From: Pyropia yezoensis
Taxonomy: Eukaryota > Rhodophyta > Bangiophyceae > Bangiales > Bangiaceae
Assembly (NCBI GenBank): GCA_009829735.1
Contig: CM020618.1
Location: forward strand, 7,593,119 to 7,657,118
Length of the DNA: 64,000 bases
Direction of reading: 5' to 3'
Below are positions 43,612 to 53,440 of the stretch, in pieces (position 1 is the stretch's first letter; each line of letters begins with the position of its first letter). The notes beneath the pieces are model-generated. The model had not been told where the DNA came from, did no database searches, and saw nothing but the letters and a program-made list of their open reading frames with translations. A program made the translations under genes and the position numbers.

Positions 43612-45981
43612 TCAGTGGGTAGACCCACTGCCCGAGGGAGGCCACTCACGCGTAAGCGCGTATACCTCCGTGCTCCACCGGTCGGCAATCTCACGACGGT
43701 CAATCACCCGAGTCACCTCGGTGCATAGCTGGACGAGGGTGCTGCGGCCAGCCTCCACGTCCTCCAGAGCTTTCTGGAGGCGGTCCAGCACGCCACCGAA
43801 GCAACGCGCTGACCCAACTAGCGCAGCACCTGGGGGGATATCCCCCCAGCTAACAGAGAGACCCTCCCGCATTGCGCGGGCAACAAGGGCGTCAACGCCC
43901 TCATACCAGAGACGGGGACCCCCGTCTTGTATGACAGGGGCGGGAGCGGACACTGGCGCAGCCAGAGGAGCCAGAGGAGCCGACACGGCTACCACCGGAG
44001 CCGGTGGCACCTGATACGAGGCTCGGTAGGACCCTACCGAAGGGGCTCCACCGTAACCCCGGCGGGGCTCCGCCCGACGACGGGACACCTCACCCTCCCC
44101 ACCCGCAGAGCCCCACTCTCGGGGACGACGGCCAACCGCCGCCGGTATCGGGTTACCGAACCACGGGGCAAGGACCTGAAGAGGGTCATGGACAACCATG
44201 GGAATACCCAGGTCAGCAACAGCCTCGGTGGACGCCCACCCATGGCAACTAGGCTCACCCTGCTGAGTACGCCGGATTCGCAACGAGTGACGAGGCAAGG
44301 GGGTAGCCCCAGCCTGCGGGTCCCGGTACGGGGGAAGGTCCAACACCCCAGCCCAGTTCACGGCATCGTGAACAGCCAGCAGGGCCTCGAACTCCCGGGC
44401 CAACCCGGTTCGGGCAGCGATCAGGTCCACGCCCAACTGCGCGATGTGCCGACGGGCACCCGTCGGAAGATGGAACAGGCGCCCCTGCCGACGGACGGAC
44501 AGCAGGAAGGAGGAAGCCTGCCCGAGGGTAACCTCAAGGGTAAAGGTACCTTGCAACGGGTGGACCGGCCGGGAGGCCAACACACTCCCGAAGTATCGGA
44601 GACAAGGGCCGGTGTCAAACCGGAAAGCAGGGGCGGGTTCCCACCCCTCCTGCCACAGAGGCGGGCGCACGGGAGTGTATACAGGCGCACGACCGTTGCC
44701 GGTCTGCAACGCACACGTTATATCGGTGCGGAACGCATCCGCCATGACACCATGGTTACGTCGCCAGCTCGACGCCGACTTCAAACCCGCCATAGGCGGG
44801 TAGGGAGCAGCCAACGACAGATACGGGGGTACCCCCGGGTAGTAGTCAAAGTCGGGATACCGACCGGTATCGCCCACCGTCTCCCCGAACGCAACCGGCG
44901 CCGCCGCCGCCGCAATCCCCCGAGCACTAGCCGGGTAGTCAACCTCCCGCGGCAACGCGGGAGCAATCAGGTCGCATACCCAGAAGGCGGGGTCGAGGTA
45001 GACCTCACCCCGTCCCACCCGAGTACGCCAGAGCTGCGCATGCCGGTCGTCCGGCTGACTCAGGATCCAATGGTGTTCCACTCGCACCGCGTTCGGCTGG
45101 TTGACCAGCCGCACCAACTCCCGCTCCCAACTCGGGTCCACCTTGACGCGCCGGGAGGACTCTCCACGGGGATGGGGCAGGTGGAAGTCCACCCGCATCC
45201 GCCCATCGGACTCCATTGACTCTTGCACAGTCAGGCCTCGAACCCGAGCCACCAAGTCGAACATCGACATGGCGGGTTGACCCGCCGCCACGGCGACGCC
45301 GCCACCCAACGGGGCAACCCGGGCAGGACCAGGAAGAATAGGGGGCGCCGGGGGACGCCCCACCGGAAGAGGGGCCGGCGCCGGAGTCGCACGCGGCCGA
45401 GGAGGAAGAAGAAGGACGGGCGCCCGCCCGGAGTAACTACCGGAGTCCACAGCCATCGGTGTAGACCCACCTTGACCACCAGACGCCCGCGGCACCGCGG
45501 GCAGAGCATCGCCGCCACCCGGACCCGACGTGGGTACCACGGGGGCAGCACGGGTAGACCCGCTACCCGCCGCAGCGGACACACCAACCGGGCGGGCACC
45601 CGCGCCGTCTTGACCCGCCGGGCTGGCCGGGGTGCCGCCACCACCATCCGCCACGCCGGCGACACCGTCTTGAGGTAGAGCCACGCCGGTATCGGCGACA
45701 GAAGCCATCCGGGCCGCCGGAGGAGAAGCGGTAGAAGCCACCGCTGCACGCGGTTGTCCGCCACCCGACGGAGCCGTCGTGCCGCTACACACGGACGACA
45801 ACCCGCCCGGCGCGCCGTCCGGGGCCACACGAACGGTCACCCGGTCGTCCTCGTCCTCCAACGAGCTCGCTAGGAAGCACTCGGCGGCGGTGGCGGAGAC
45901 GGGAACGTCGTCCACCATCACCTCTTCCCCCTCTTCAGGCAGGAGGTCGTCCTCGCCCCCGGGTACCTGGGGGTCCGACAT
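43612..45981 (-). CDS. gypsy-2 antisense gene, 789 aa, function unknown
   Basis: Single open frame opposite to gag-pol, between pol and the 3' LTR. ATG at 45981 (MSDPQVPGGEDDLLPEEGEE). Residues 1-230 are acidic then Pro/Ala/Gly-rich. Residues about 235-640 look globular, with WILSQPDDRHAQLWRTRVGR, SASSWRRNHGVMADAFRTD, PLWQEGWEPAPAF and FGSVLASRPVHPLQGTFTLE. The C-terminus has a helical stretch (LDRLQKALEDVEAGRSTLVQ). The same blocks appear in gypsy-3 (ILAQPDARHEVMWRLRVGR; SASSWRRNQGIVADEMRTD), and weaker ones in gypsy-1. No known domain is recognised. It is whole in this copy, and conservation across elements argues for a real protein. A Gag-like or accessory role is possible but unproven. 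Confidence 0.75.
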   Translation of the reverse strand: MSDPQVPGGEDDLLPEEGEEVMVDDVPVSATAAECFLASSLEDEDDRVTVRVAPDGAPGGLSSVCSGTTAPSGGGQPRAAVASTASPPAARMASVADTGVALPQDGVAGVADGGGGTPASPAGQDGAGARPVGVSAAAGSGSTRAAPVVPTSGPGGGDALPAVPRASGGQGGSTPMAVDSGSYSGRAPVLLLPPRPRATPAPAPLPVGRPPAPPILPGPARVAPLGGGVAVAAGQPAMSMFDLVARVRGLTVQESMESDGRMRVDFHLPHPRGESSRRVKVDPSWERELVRLVNQPNAVRVEHHWILSQPDDRHAQLWRTRVGRGEVYLDPAFWVCDLIAPALPREVDYPASARGIAAAAAPVAFGETVGDTGRYPDFDYYPGVPPYLSLAAPYPPMAGLKSASSWRRNHGVMADAFRTDITCALQTGNGRAPVYTPVRPPLWQEGWEPAPAFRFDTGPCLRYFGSVLASRPVHPLQGTFTLEVTLGQASSFLLSVRRQGRLFHLPTGARRHIAQLGVDLIAARTGLAREFEALLAVHDAVNWAGVLDLPPYRDPQAGATPLPRHSLRIRRTQQGEPSCHGWASTEAVADLGIPMVVHDPLQVLAPWFGNPIPAAVGRRPREWGSAGGEGEVSRRRAEPRRGYGGAPSVGSYRASYQVPPAPVVAVSAPLAPLAAPVSAPAPVIQDGGPRLWYEGVDALVARAMREGLSVSWGDIPPGAALVGSARCFGGVLDRLQKALEDVEAGRSTLVQLCTEVTRVIDRREIADRWSTEVYALTREWPPSGSGSTH

Positions 45982-46572
45982 GGTGCAACCGGGGTGGCAG
46001 GGGCGCCCCTTGCAGAAAAGACGAGGCAGGCTCGACCCGGTACGAGGAACGCTCGCGCGGACGAGCCAGGGAAGCGCGGGCGCCCGCGCTTATGACCACA
46101 AACGGCCACGAGAAGCGCCTCAGGCGCGCGGGTCAACCCGCGCCCCACGAGGCTACGAACGGGCTCCACCCAGGCACCTGGGCGGGCCGGGGCCATACCC
46201 CCGTACGGGGCAACCAAGAGGGGTTCACCCCGAAACCGCCCCCGCGAAAAGCGGGAGCGGCCGCCCCCATTCACTCGGTAACACGAGAGGGGCTCCCCTA
46301 CCACCAGACACCTGGTGGCGGATCCGCTTGCACCACCCCTTGGAAAGGGGGGTCGTGAACAGAACCCGCATCGGGAATTTAGCGGTCCGGAAAACGGATC
46401 GTGTGTGTACCACACAAAGGGGGGCACCCCCCTCAGACAACCTCGAAAAGGGGTGTCTGTCGCGACGGGGCGCAAAGCCCCACCCGACTGGTAAACGGTC
46501 ACGCGACCCACTTACATTCGGTAACCCGAATTCAACTCGACCCGAGGACGGGCCGAATCTAAGGGGGGGATA
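45982..46572. other. gypsy-2 region upstream of the antisense gene, with purine tract
   Basis: No supported coding sequence. On the minus strand this would hold the promoter and leader of the antisense gene; I see no defining motif. The purine tract AAGGGGGGGA (46561-46570) two bases before the 3' LTR is the likely plus-strand primer site, and gypsy-3 has a similar G-run in the same place. Confidence 0.65.
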
Positions 46573-46935
46573 TGTAGCAATATGGTTGGCCGTATTGTAA
46601 CCCTAATATTAGGGGGGCTACTTCTAACCCTTAACTTCCAATTTGATAGTTCGTACTGGTCACGGTATCTATAAGTTACGTATGACCAGAGGGACTTGCA
46701 TCTTGGGGTGGAGGGTAGTTAGTAGTGTCTCCGAGGGTTTATAACGTGGGGGCCGGCGGCGAATCCACCGGCGGCCAAGGTAGAACAACAAACCCCTCCC
46801 ATTTGGGCTCCCATCTTGGTCCCGTGGCTTGCGCTCCAAGGACAGCAACCTTGGCCTCCCGGTGACGTTGGTGCCGATCCCCCTTGGTGAGTGTTCCCTG
46901 AGAGTGCACGTGCGACGGATCCCTATTGTGCTACA
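46573..46935 (+). repeat. gypsy-2 3' LTR (363 bp)
   Basis: Begins TGTAGCA and ends TGCTACA (perfect terminal inverted repeat). Same length as the 5' LTR, with 7 differences. Followed by the target duplication TCAGG (46936-46940) and resumption of LINE copy F. Confidence 0.93.
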
Positions 46936-49900
46936 TCAGGGAAATCTTCCCTGTCCTCCCACGAGGCCCAGTGCAGGCTCAACCCGCGCCGCCAGCGCGG
47001 CCGCGCAGCCCCCCCGACGGCCGCGGCGACTGCCCGCAAGGCGGTAGCGCCGGCGACGGCACCGGCGGGGAGGGGAACGCCGACGGCGGGGGCGGAGACG
47101 GCGGTGCCGGCGATGGCGGCGACGTCGACGGCGGCGACGACGGCGGAGGCGACGGTGAAGGCGACGGCGGCGGCGGGGGCGACAGGGACGGCGTCGGCGA
47201 CGGGGGCAGCAGCGGCAGCGGCGGCGGCGACTGGGCCGACTGCGGCTGCCGGGGGGGGCGCCGACGCCACCCTTTTCGGGACGGACCACGCCGCGTGGGT
47301 GCGGGCGCGGTCGGCGTTTCTGCGCGCCGCCGCGCCCACCGACGCGGCGTGGCCGGCCCTGGTGGCGTCCGGCGCCCGCACGGCTGCGCACGTGCCCGCG
47401 GCGCTGGCGGGCGCGTGGCGTCGGCTTTTTGCCGACGCCCTGGACTGGGTGTGGCATGAGCCCACCCAGCGCCAGGCGCGGCTGTGGCTGCTCACCCTCC
47501 CCTCGCTGGCCCTCCACGTGCCGGTTCGGGTGGCCGACCGGCGCGCCGGCGGCGACCCCCCCCCGGCCCTGTCGCTTGCCGCTCGCGCGGCGGCGCTCCT
47601 GGAGGGAGACTTTGTCGGCGCGCTGGCCGACCGCGACGCCGGCATCTGGCGGCCGCCTGCGGGGGGGGGCGGTGGTCCCGGCGCCCCTGCCCAGCGCCCA
47701 GCGGAGGGGCCCGCCGTGCCGCCAGCCACCGACAGCGGGGCTCGCAGCGCGCCGCGCCTGACCGCTGCGCAGCGCCGGGCGCTCCGCCAGCTGCGCAGTG
47801 GCCGGCTGAGCGCCGCCGCCCGCTCCCTCCTCGCTGAGTAGCCGGCGCCCAAGTCGCCGGCGGTGTGGCGCAAGGCGTGCGCCCTGTTTGCGCGCGCCGC
47901 GCCAGGGCTGGCGACGCCCGCTTCTGTGGCGGCCGCTTTTCCCGCCGACCTGGAGGCGGCGGAGGCGGCCGCCGCGGCGTCCCCCGCGCCCGCCGCGCTG
48001 TCTTGGGCGGCGGTGGAGGCGGCCATCCGCTCAGCCGGCCCCGGCAAGTCGCCGGGGCCGTCCGGCCTGCGGGTAGAGCACCTGTGGGCCCTGGCCGCGG
48101 ATGGCCAGGACGCCCTCGTCGAGGTGCTCCTCCTGCTGGCCGGCGGCCCCGCCCTGCCGCGGGTGCCGGCCGTCGCCATGCGTGCGCTGGCCGGCGCCGA
48201 CTTGGTCCTCGTGACCAGGCCGGGAGGCATGCAGGCGGACGGGCTGCCGGGTCTCCGCCCCATTGGGATGCCGGAGACCCTGCGCAAGCTCGTCGCCGCG
48301 GCGCTGGCGCGGTCCGTGCGGGGGGCTGCGGCGGCGCTCTTTGCGCCGCTGCAGACGGGGGTGGGGGTCTCCAGCGCGTGTGAGCGGATGCTCCACGAGC
48401 TGGAGGCCCACCTCGCTCTCCACCCCCATCACGCCCTCCTCCAGCTCGACTTCCGGAACGCGATCAACCTCGTGTCGCGTGCGGCCGCGTGGGCGGTGCT
48501 GTCGCGGGCCCTCCCCGTCCTGTCCCCCTACCTCGAGTGGGTCTATGGGGGGGGAGGGGGGGGGGGCGGCGCCGCCTGTCTACGGCTGGGCGCCCGGAGG
48601 CGCCGACGGCGGGACGGCGGAGGGCGGCGGTGGCGAGCGCGACGTTGGCGCGCGGGGGGCCGGCTGTGCTGGGGTGGGAGCGGCTGACGGCGCAGCAGGT
48701 GGGGAGTGGGGGGAAGAACGCGACGCGGGCCGGGCGGTGCTGGCCGCGCCGCGGCGGCTGGTGCTGCAGGCCGAGCGGGGCGCCCAGCAGGGTGACCCGC
48801 TAGGCCCGCTGCTCCACGCCGCCGCGCTGTGGCTGGTGCTGCGCCGGCTCGCTGCCGCCCACCCCGACCTGCTGGTGCGGGCCTTCCACGACGACGTGGT
48901 CGTGGTTGGCCCGCCCGCCTCCCTCCCTGCCGCGCTCGCCGACGCCGACCGCCTGGGCCGGGCGGTCGACGCCGAGCTGGCGCCAGCCAAGTGTGTTGGC
49001 TGGTCGCCAGCTGGGCTGCCCGCACCGGCGGGGTGGACGGCGACGTGGGCGGCCGAGGGGGTGACGCAGTTCTCTCTCCCACTCGGCCGCGACGCCCACG
49101 TGGCGGCGGGGGTGGATGCCCTCGCCGCCGAGCACGGGCGGCTGACCGCCGCCATTGCGGCGCTCCCCCCGGCGGAGCTGCAGGCGCAGCTGCTGCTGCT
49201 GCGCCTGTGCGCGGGCCCGCGGGCCAACTTCTGGCTCCGCGCCCTGCCGCTGGTGTGGGGGGCGCGGCTCGCGGGCGCCGTCGACCGCGACGCGCAGCAG
49301 GTACTGCTCGCCCTGCTGTGCGACGCGCGCGACGCCGACCCCACGCGCATGGCGGTGGCGGACCGCGCGTCGCTCCCCCCGGCCATGGGGGGGCTGGGCA
49401 TCGGGGGGAGGGCGCGTGTGCTGCCGGCGGCGGCGCTGGCATCCTGGGTGGATGCCCTGCGCGCCGGCGCCGCCTACTCCCCCGCCCTCGCTGCCATCCG
49501 CGACGACCTGCTGCGGTTGCCGGTGGCAGCGGCGGACGGCGGAATCATCCCGCCGTGCCCGCCTCGTGGGGGAGCTCCTCCCCACCCCGCGCCGCCCCGC
49601 CCGGCTGTCCGACGCCCTGGGGGCGTGGTGGGGGGGGTGACGAAGCGACGCAGCGCCGCAACGACCAGTGGGCGGTGGCGGGGGGGGGGGGCTCCTCAGG
49701 GACGCCACCTGTTCGACCCCGCCCCCCGCCGGCCGCCGACGCGGCCGGCCGCCCGCGCGCCGCTGCGCCCCCCGGCGCGGCCACAGGCGCTCCCCGCCTC
49801 CACCCCAGCTGGTGGAGCTGACGCTGCCGCGCCGGCGGCCCCCGAGCATCCAGCAGGCGTCCGCCTCCGCGCCGAGGCCGCACCGCATGAGCGCTGGTGG

Positions 49901-51323
49901 GGGTGGGGCCCCGATTGGGAGGAGGTGGAGTTTGAGTGGGTCGTGCCGGCGAGCCCACCTCCTCCCCCCACCCCCCCGCCGCTACCCTCGTCCCACCCGC
50001 CGCCGCCGACGGCGGCGTCCGCGAAGCTGTGTGGGGGCCTGCTGGAGCTGCTTGCAGCCCAGCAGGCCCACTGTGCCGCCCCCACCAGCGGCGTGCTGTG
50101 GGTGCGGCCGCGGCGCGCGCCGCGCGCGCCCGCCCGTAGCGGCGGCGACCCGCTGGCTCCCCCCGCCCGCCCCCCCTCCCCTCCAGCCCCCCTGTGCGGC
50201 GCCGGTGCCACCCCTGGGACACCGGCCGACGGCCTACACGGCCCGGCGCCGCACGTGCCACTGTCGTGGCGGGGGCTGCTGGGGGGGGGGGACGTGCGGG
50301 CGTCCCAGCGGGACCTGTCGCTGCCCGCGCACGCCGCCGCCCGAGCGCGCATCTACGCAGAGCTTTCGCTCTGGCAGCGCGCGGGCATGGCGGCGTGCCA
50401 GGGGCATGGCGCCGCCGCCTGGCTGTCGGCGCTGCCCACCCCCGGGCTGGATGGGACGGCCATCCCGGGGGTGGCGATGCGCACGGCTGTGCGTCTGTGG
50501 CTGGGCGTGGCGCCGCGGTCGTCGCCGCCGGCCGCCCGCTGCCGCTGTGGCGCGGCCGCGGATGCCGTGGGGCGCCACTTTTTGTCGGCCTGCCCCGAGC
50601 AGCGCCCCCGCCACACGCGGTTGCACCACCACGTGGTGCACCTTGTGGCGGGGGCGCTGCGCCGGGCGGAGGGGTGGGGGGAGGTGGTGGTGGAGGTGGG
50701 TTTGGACACCTCCCGCGCCTCCCTCCGCCCTGACTTCCGGGCCACCCGTGTGGGGGGGGGGGAAGTGACCTGGGGGGACGTCTCTGTGGCGTCCCCTTTT
50801 TCGTCTGTGCTGGCGCCGCGGGTGGCTGGCACCCCGCTGGCGCCTGTGGCGGCCGAGACGCGGGAGGGCGTCAAGGTGGGGCGCTACGCCCGCGCCCTCC
50901 CCACTGGCCCGCCCGCGCACGTCTTTACCCCACTGGTGTGGGAGGTGTACGGGCGGGTTGGGCCCGCCACTGCGGCGTGGTTGCGGGACACCTTTGGGGG
51001 TCCCCGCCTGGCCACGGCGCGGGCGCGGCTCCGCAGCGCCATCTCGGTGGCGCTGTGGCGGTCCAACGCCCGTGCCGTGGCCGATGGGTACGCTCGGTGC
51101 TTCGAGGTGGAGGACCCAGCCGGGATGGGTACGGAGGGTCCCTTGGGGTGTGAGAGCGTGGGGGCTTCAATTGGTGAGTAATAGTGGGACCTAGTCAGGA
51201 GGAGTTGATCCTCGGTAGTAGTTAGGAACGAAAGTCAAGGGTTCGAGCCCCTTCTCCGTTAGACGTTCGTTTTTGGATGTTTCTTGACGACCTAGCGGGT
51301 CGTTTTTGACGGTTTCTTGACGA
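46936..51323 (+). mobile_element. LINE copy F, 3' piece
   Basis: Continues ORF2 of copy F from about codon 134 after the gypsy-2 insertion, through the GACGGC microsatellite linker (about 46990-47260), RT, endonuclease, stop (51179-51181) and 142-bp tail, then the standard junction into copy G. Confidence 0.88.
46941..51181 (+). pseudogene. LINE F ORF2, disrupted
   Basis: All RT and endonuclease blocks are present (LDFRNAIN in place of LDFRNAFN, QQGDPLGPLL, FHDD, WWGWGPDWE in place of GPDGE, CRCGAAAD, RPDF, WGDVSVA). A nonsense TAG at 47838-47840 interrupts the segment before RT, and a G-run near 48550 shifts the frame between RT motifs A and B. From there the frame is open to the stop. Combined with the gypsy-2 insertion, the copy is dead as a source of ORF2. 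Confidence 0.8.
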
Positions 51324-51386
51324 CCTAGCGGTGCGGGGGGGTGTGGTTCACCCCCCCACCGCTTTGGTTTGGTCGCTCGGGGCGGT

Positions 51387-53440
51387 ATGGGGCTGGATCG
51401 CGACGTTTTGGTGTCGGTGGTGCGCGGCGTGGACGCCGTTGTCGACGTCGCCGTCGGGCTGGCGTCGAAAACGAATTTTCGGCGCCGGTCCGAATTGCTG
51501 ACGGCGGTTTTCGCCCAATTATGGGCCAATCAGGTGGCGGCATCTGGTGAAAACCGGGTGTCGCTACCTGATCTTTCGGTTCTGGCGCGTGCTTCTGCGC
51601 CGTTTTCGGGGGTGGGCGCTTCCGGGGGGGGTGAAGCGTCGGTGTTGGGCGCTCCCCCGGGGGCGCCCCCGAGGAGCTTATCCTCCGGGGGCGGCGGGGC
51701 TGGCTTGGCCCCGCCCCCCTGTACCCTGTCGTGTGCGGTGGCGCCGGTGGGGCCGGTTGGGCGCGGCGGTGGGGGCGCGGATGCCGCTGGTGGGCGGTCC
51801 CCCTCTGCTCTCCTTTCTGCCTGTGGGGCCCTCGCGGCGGCTTCCTCGGTGGCTGGCGCCCCGGCTGCGGCCGGAGGTTCTTCTGTGCGGCCCTCGGGGG
51901 GGGCGGGTCGCAGCTGGGCGGCGGTTGCGGCCGGTGGGGCTTCTGGGCGGGGCGTCGCGGCGTGGGCCGTCCCCGGCCGTGGGGGTGCCGGTGGTGGCGG
52001 CCCGGTTGCTGCTGGTGGGGGTCCGGCTTCTGGGGGGGGGGGGGCTGGTGGGTCTGGCCGTGGTGTGCGTGCTGCTGGTGGTGGGGGTGGTGCTGCTGGG
52101 GCTGTTGCGGGCGGTGCGGTTGGGAGGGATGGTGCGGCAGCCGGACTCGGTGGCGGCAGCGGGCATCTACCGGTACATCCTCAAGGTGATCAAGGCCAGG
52201 GCGGGCGCGGGGTGGGGGGGGGGGGAGTATCACCCCCTGCTCCCCCCCGTGCTGGCGGTCCTGAGGGAGCGGCTGCTGGTGGTCAAGGTTTTCTTCCTGG
52301 GGGTGCTGGCGGCGCTCCTGTGGGGGGTGGTGCGCGTGGTGGGGGGGCTGCTGGTGGGCGTGGTGGTGCTGACGGCGCTCCTGTGGGGGGTGGTGCGCGT
52401 GGTGGGGGGGCTGCTGGTGGTCGTGGTGGTGCTGACGGCGCTCCTTTGGGGGGCGGTGCGCGTGGTGGGGGGGCTGCTGGTGGGCGTGGTGCGGGCCGTG
52501 GCCGTGCTGGTGGGGCGGCTGTGCGTGGAGACGGGGGCGGTGGGGGTGGTGGTGGCGGACTGGGTGGTGCCGGCGGCGGGTCTGGGGGTGGTGGGCCGGG
52601 TGCGACGGTGGCCGGGGCGGCGGGCATTGCCTTGCCCCCCGCCACCGACGCAACTGCGCGCGCTGCCGCCGCCGCCGCCGAGCTCACCCGCTGCCGCCCG
52701 CGGCGGGCGCTGGCCGTGCCCCTCGAGACCATCTATGTCTCGGGGGTGTCACGTGATGCCCGCGCCCACCGCCTGCGCGCGGCGGTGGCGGACCTGACCG
52801 GGGTCGACGTCCGCCACGTGGCGGACGTCGACCGGTTTGGGACGACCGCCGCGGTGACCGTCGTGGCCACCGCGGCCGACGCTTTTCGCGCCGCGGTGCG
52901 GGCTGGCCCCACCACGGCGGGGCTGCGCCTGCTGCCCGGCGCCGACCCGTGGAGCGCGCGGCTCCTCGGGTCGCGCCGCTGGGAGGGGCTGTCGGCGGCC
53001 GACGCGGCGGGCGTGGCGGCGGATTTTTGCCGCCGCCGACTGGCCGCCAAGCTGGAGCAGCTGGCCCAGCGGCCAGCCATGCCCCCCCTCTTGCGGGCGT
53101 CGCTGCGCGCCCACATTGAGGGCGCGCTTGCGGCGCACGACGAGGGGGCGGCCACGCCCGCCGGGGCGGTGCGCCCGGGGGCCACGCCCGCTGTGGCGCC
53201 CTTGCCGCCGGCTGTGCCGCCCGCGTCGCGGGCGGAAGCCGGCGACGCTGCGGCAGGGGGGGGCGATTTCGCTGGGGGGGGGGCCTCCAGCCTGCCCGCT
53301 GATGGCCTGTCTGCCGCCCCTGGGCCCTCACCCGCGGTGGACGTGCCCACCCCCCCCACGGGCGGGGCCGCCGGCTCGGCGGCCGCCGCCGCCGCCAACG
53401 GCCGCACGCGTGCGCGGTCTCCGCGCCGCCGGACGACACG
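51387..53440 (+). pseudogene. LINE G ORF1, 3'-truncated
   Basis: About 685 codons without a break, compared with 1007 in copy D. It contains three copies of the 63-bp repeat (52311-52499) where other copies have two, adding 21 residues. Lacks the Pro/Ala-rich C-terminal third and the junction hairpin. The frame runs on a little into gypsy-3 sequence, which is not part of the gene. Confidence 0.72.
52311..52499 (+). repeat. 63-bp minisatellite in LINE ORF1 (three units in copy G)
   Basis: Units start at 52311, 52374 and 52437 with GGCGCTCCT. Copies B (13488-13613), C, D and E have two. The unit is 21 codons, so copy-number change keeps every frame. In the ORF1 frame it codes a Gly/Ala/Arg-rich repeat, and in the +1 frame a Val/Leu/Gly-rich hydrophobic one. 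Confidence 0.85.

Larger units (their letters stand above)
36186..46935 (+). mobile_element. gypsy-2: nearly whole Ty3/gypsy chromovirus fossil
   Basis: Full LTR retrotransposon: two 363-bp LTRs, primer-binding site, gag, pol with chromodomain, a short tandem array, a long antisense gene, purine tract and 3' LTR. The flanking 5-bp duplication TCAGG (36181-36185, 46936-46940) shows a clean insertion into LINE copy F. The LTRs differ at 7 of 363 positions (about 2%), so the insertion is recent and younger than the LINE it split. The element looks close to whole, with about one interruption. Confidence 0.93.
8516..53440 (+). mobile_element. Head-to-tail LINE array (copies A-G)
   Basis: Seven copies or part-copies of one very G+C-rich non-LTR retrotransposon family lie in the same orientation: A 8516-12342, B 12343-16906, C 16907-19910, D 19911-28583, E 28584-35800, F 35801-51323 (split by gypsy-2) and G 51324-53440. 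At four places (A/B, C/D, D/E, F/G) the 3' tail of one copy runs straight into the 5' end of the next through an almost identical junction. B/C, E/F and a point within D (about 26398) are fusions inside coding sequence. A complete unit would be near 8 kb: 5' leader, ORF1 of about 1007 aa, ORF2 of about 1548 aa, and a 142-bp 3' tail. Confidence 0.9.
51324..53440 (+). mobile_element. LINE copy G (5' part only)
   Basis: One leader unit and ORF1 from ATG 51387 (MGLDRDVLVSVVRG) through the Gly-rich half and the RRM-like block to about codon 685. It is then cut at about 53440, where the sequence becomes gypsy-3. It is the last LINE copy in the array. Confidence 0.82.

Noticed and set aside
8516-53440. 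Telomeric simple repeats flanking the LINE array
   Set aside because: No TTAGGG- or TTTAGGG-type tract is present. The telomere idea rests only on array structure.
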